A stretch of DNA of 5,724 nt, from assembly GCA_946480705.1 (NCBI GenBank), contig CAMLLF010000295.1, forward strand, positions 1 through 5,724, given 5' to 3'. This stretch comes from an uncultured Lysobacteraceae bacterium (GTDB taxonomy: Bacteria > Pseudomonadota > Gammaproteobacteria > Xanthomonadales > Rhodanobacteraceae). Position 1 is the first letter of the stretch, and every line of letters begins with the position of its first letter. The translations under genes were made by a program, and so were the position numbers. The notes under the pieces were generated by a model. It was not told the origin of the DNA. It saw only the letters and a list, made by a program, of their open reading frames with translations, and did not search any database. This document shows, one piece after another, positions 5,547 to 5,724 of this stretch.

Positions 5547-5573
5547 GGCGCAATAACCGAAGGGCATTGCGCC
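5547..5573. repeat. REP-like hairpin GGCGCAAT...ATTGCGCC
   Basis: A perfect 8-bp inverted repeat (5547-5554 with 5566-5573) around an 11-base loop, starting 5 bases after the preceding stop codon. I associate this sequence type with a common intergenic repeat of gammaproteobacteria. It is also placed to protect or end the upstream transcript. A run of seven T at 5614-5620 follows too far away to form one intrinsic terminator with it. Confidence 0.6.
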
Positions 5574-5647
5574 GGCCGCGCGGCGCAGTCGGGTTTTCAC
5601 GTTGCCACATGGGTTTTTTTCGCATCGCCGAATGAAGCCGCGAGGCC

Positions 5648-5685
5648 GGCGGGGAAGACGGCGCAAGGCGTTGGAGACGGCGCAA
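5648..5685 (+). repeat. Two tandem 19-base repeats
   Basis: GGCGGGGAAGACGGCGCAA (5648-5666) is followed directly by GGCGTTGGAGACGGCGCAA (5667-5685), identical in 16 of 19 positions. The second unit also matches the copy near 227. Confidence 0.65.
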
Positions 5686-5711
5686 TGCGCTTCGCTTGTT
5701 GCGCCGCGTCT
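5675..5711. repeat. Second REP-like hairpin at the right end
   Basis: GGCGCAA (5679-5685) pairs with TTGCGCC (5699-5705). After a 2-base bulge, AGAC (5675-5678) pairs with GTCT (5708-5711). The loop is TGCGCTTCGCTTG. It shares its GGCGCAA/TTGCGCC core with the hairpin at 5547-5573 and probably belongs to the same dispersed family. Bases 5542-5724 hold no gene I can support. Confidence 0.6.
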
Positions 5712-5724
5712 ACGCGGCTTATTG

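Noticed and set aside
5592..5620. Intrinsic terminator ending in the T7 run at 5614-5620
   Set aside because: No stable stem directly precedes the T run; the nearest strong hairpin ends 40 bases upstream.
4681..5685. 334-codon minus-strand frame opposite the PilP-like gene
   Set aside because: Arg/Ala/Gly-rich shadow with no domain; the plus frame has an export signal and a recognisable C-terminal pattern.

Overview
The window reads as chromosomal DNA of a high-GC gammaproteobacterium, most likely of the Xanthomonadales (Rhodanobacteraceae/Dokdonella-like). This placement is an inference. It rests on the GC-rich codon use, the GGGAATC-heptad inverted repeat between genes, the GGCGCAAT...ATTGCGCC hairpins, and a secreted protein ending in an 'IF-x-DG-x-E' tail of the kind I associate with that group. 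No sequence search was possible.

Left part (1-2471, all + strand). The window opens in the 3' end of a membrane protein gene that resembles the C-terminus of MgtC/DUF4010 proteins. About 210 bases of non-coding DNA follow, holding a possible promoter with a GGAA-N5-TTCC palindrome between its -35 and -10 elements. Then comes a two-gene operon: an acyl-CoA dehydrogenase of the ACAD10/11-like type and an IclR-family regulator whose start codon overlaps the dehydrogenase stop codon. The palindrome resembles an IclR-type operator, so a self-regulated catabolic unit for acyl-CoA oxidation is a reasonable model.

Middle (2472-4061). A large inverted repeat of 30-bp arms, flanking REP-like hairpins, separates the operon from a convergent gene on the - strand. 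That gene encodes a secreted, cysteine-rich protein built of three DUF11-like beta-sandwich repeats with a distinctive C-terminal tail.

Right part (4062-5724). Divergent from the secreted-protein gene lies a small cytosolic four-helix-bundle copper-storage (Csp/DUF326-type) protein with 16 cysteines. Downstream are dense GC-rich hairpins and then a TTG-started exported protein. Its C-terminal third looks like the PilP/GspC-HR fold of type IV pilus and type II secretion systems, yet no pilus genes are nearby. The window ends in a cluster of REP-like hairpins and a short tandem repeat, one unit of which also occurs near position 227. No tRNA, rRNA, CRISPR, insertion sequence or phage gene was seen. 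The genes right of 2606 look like independent housekeeping or accessory genes, not one pathway. The least familiar items are the three-repeat secreted protein and the orphan PilP-like protein.
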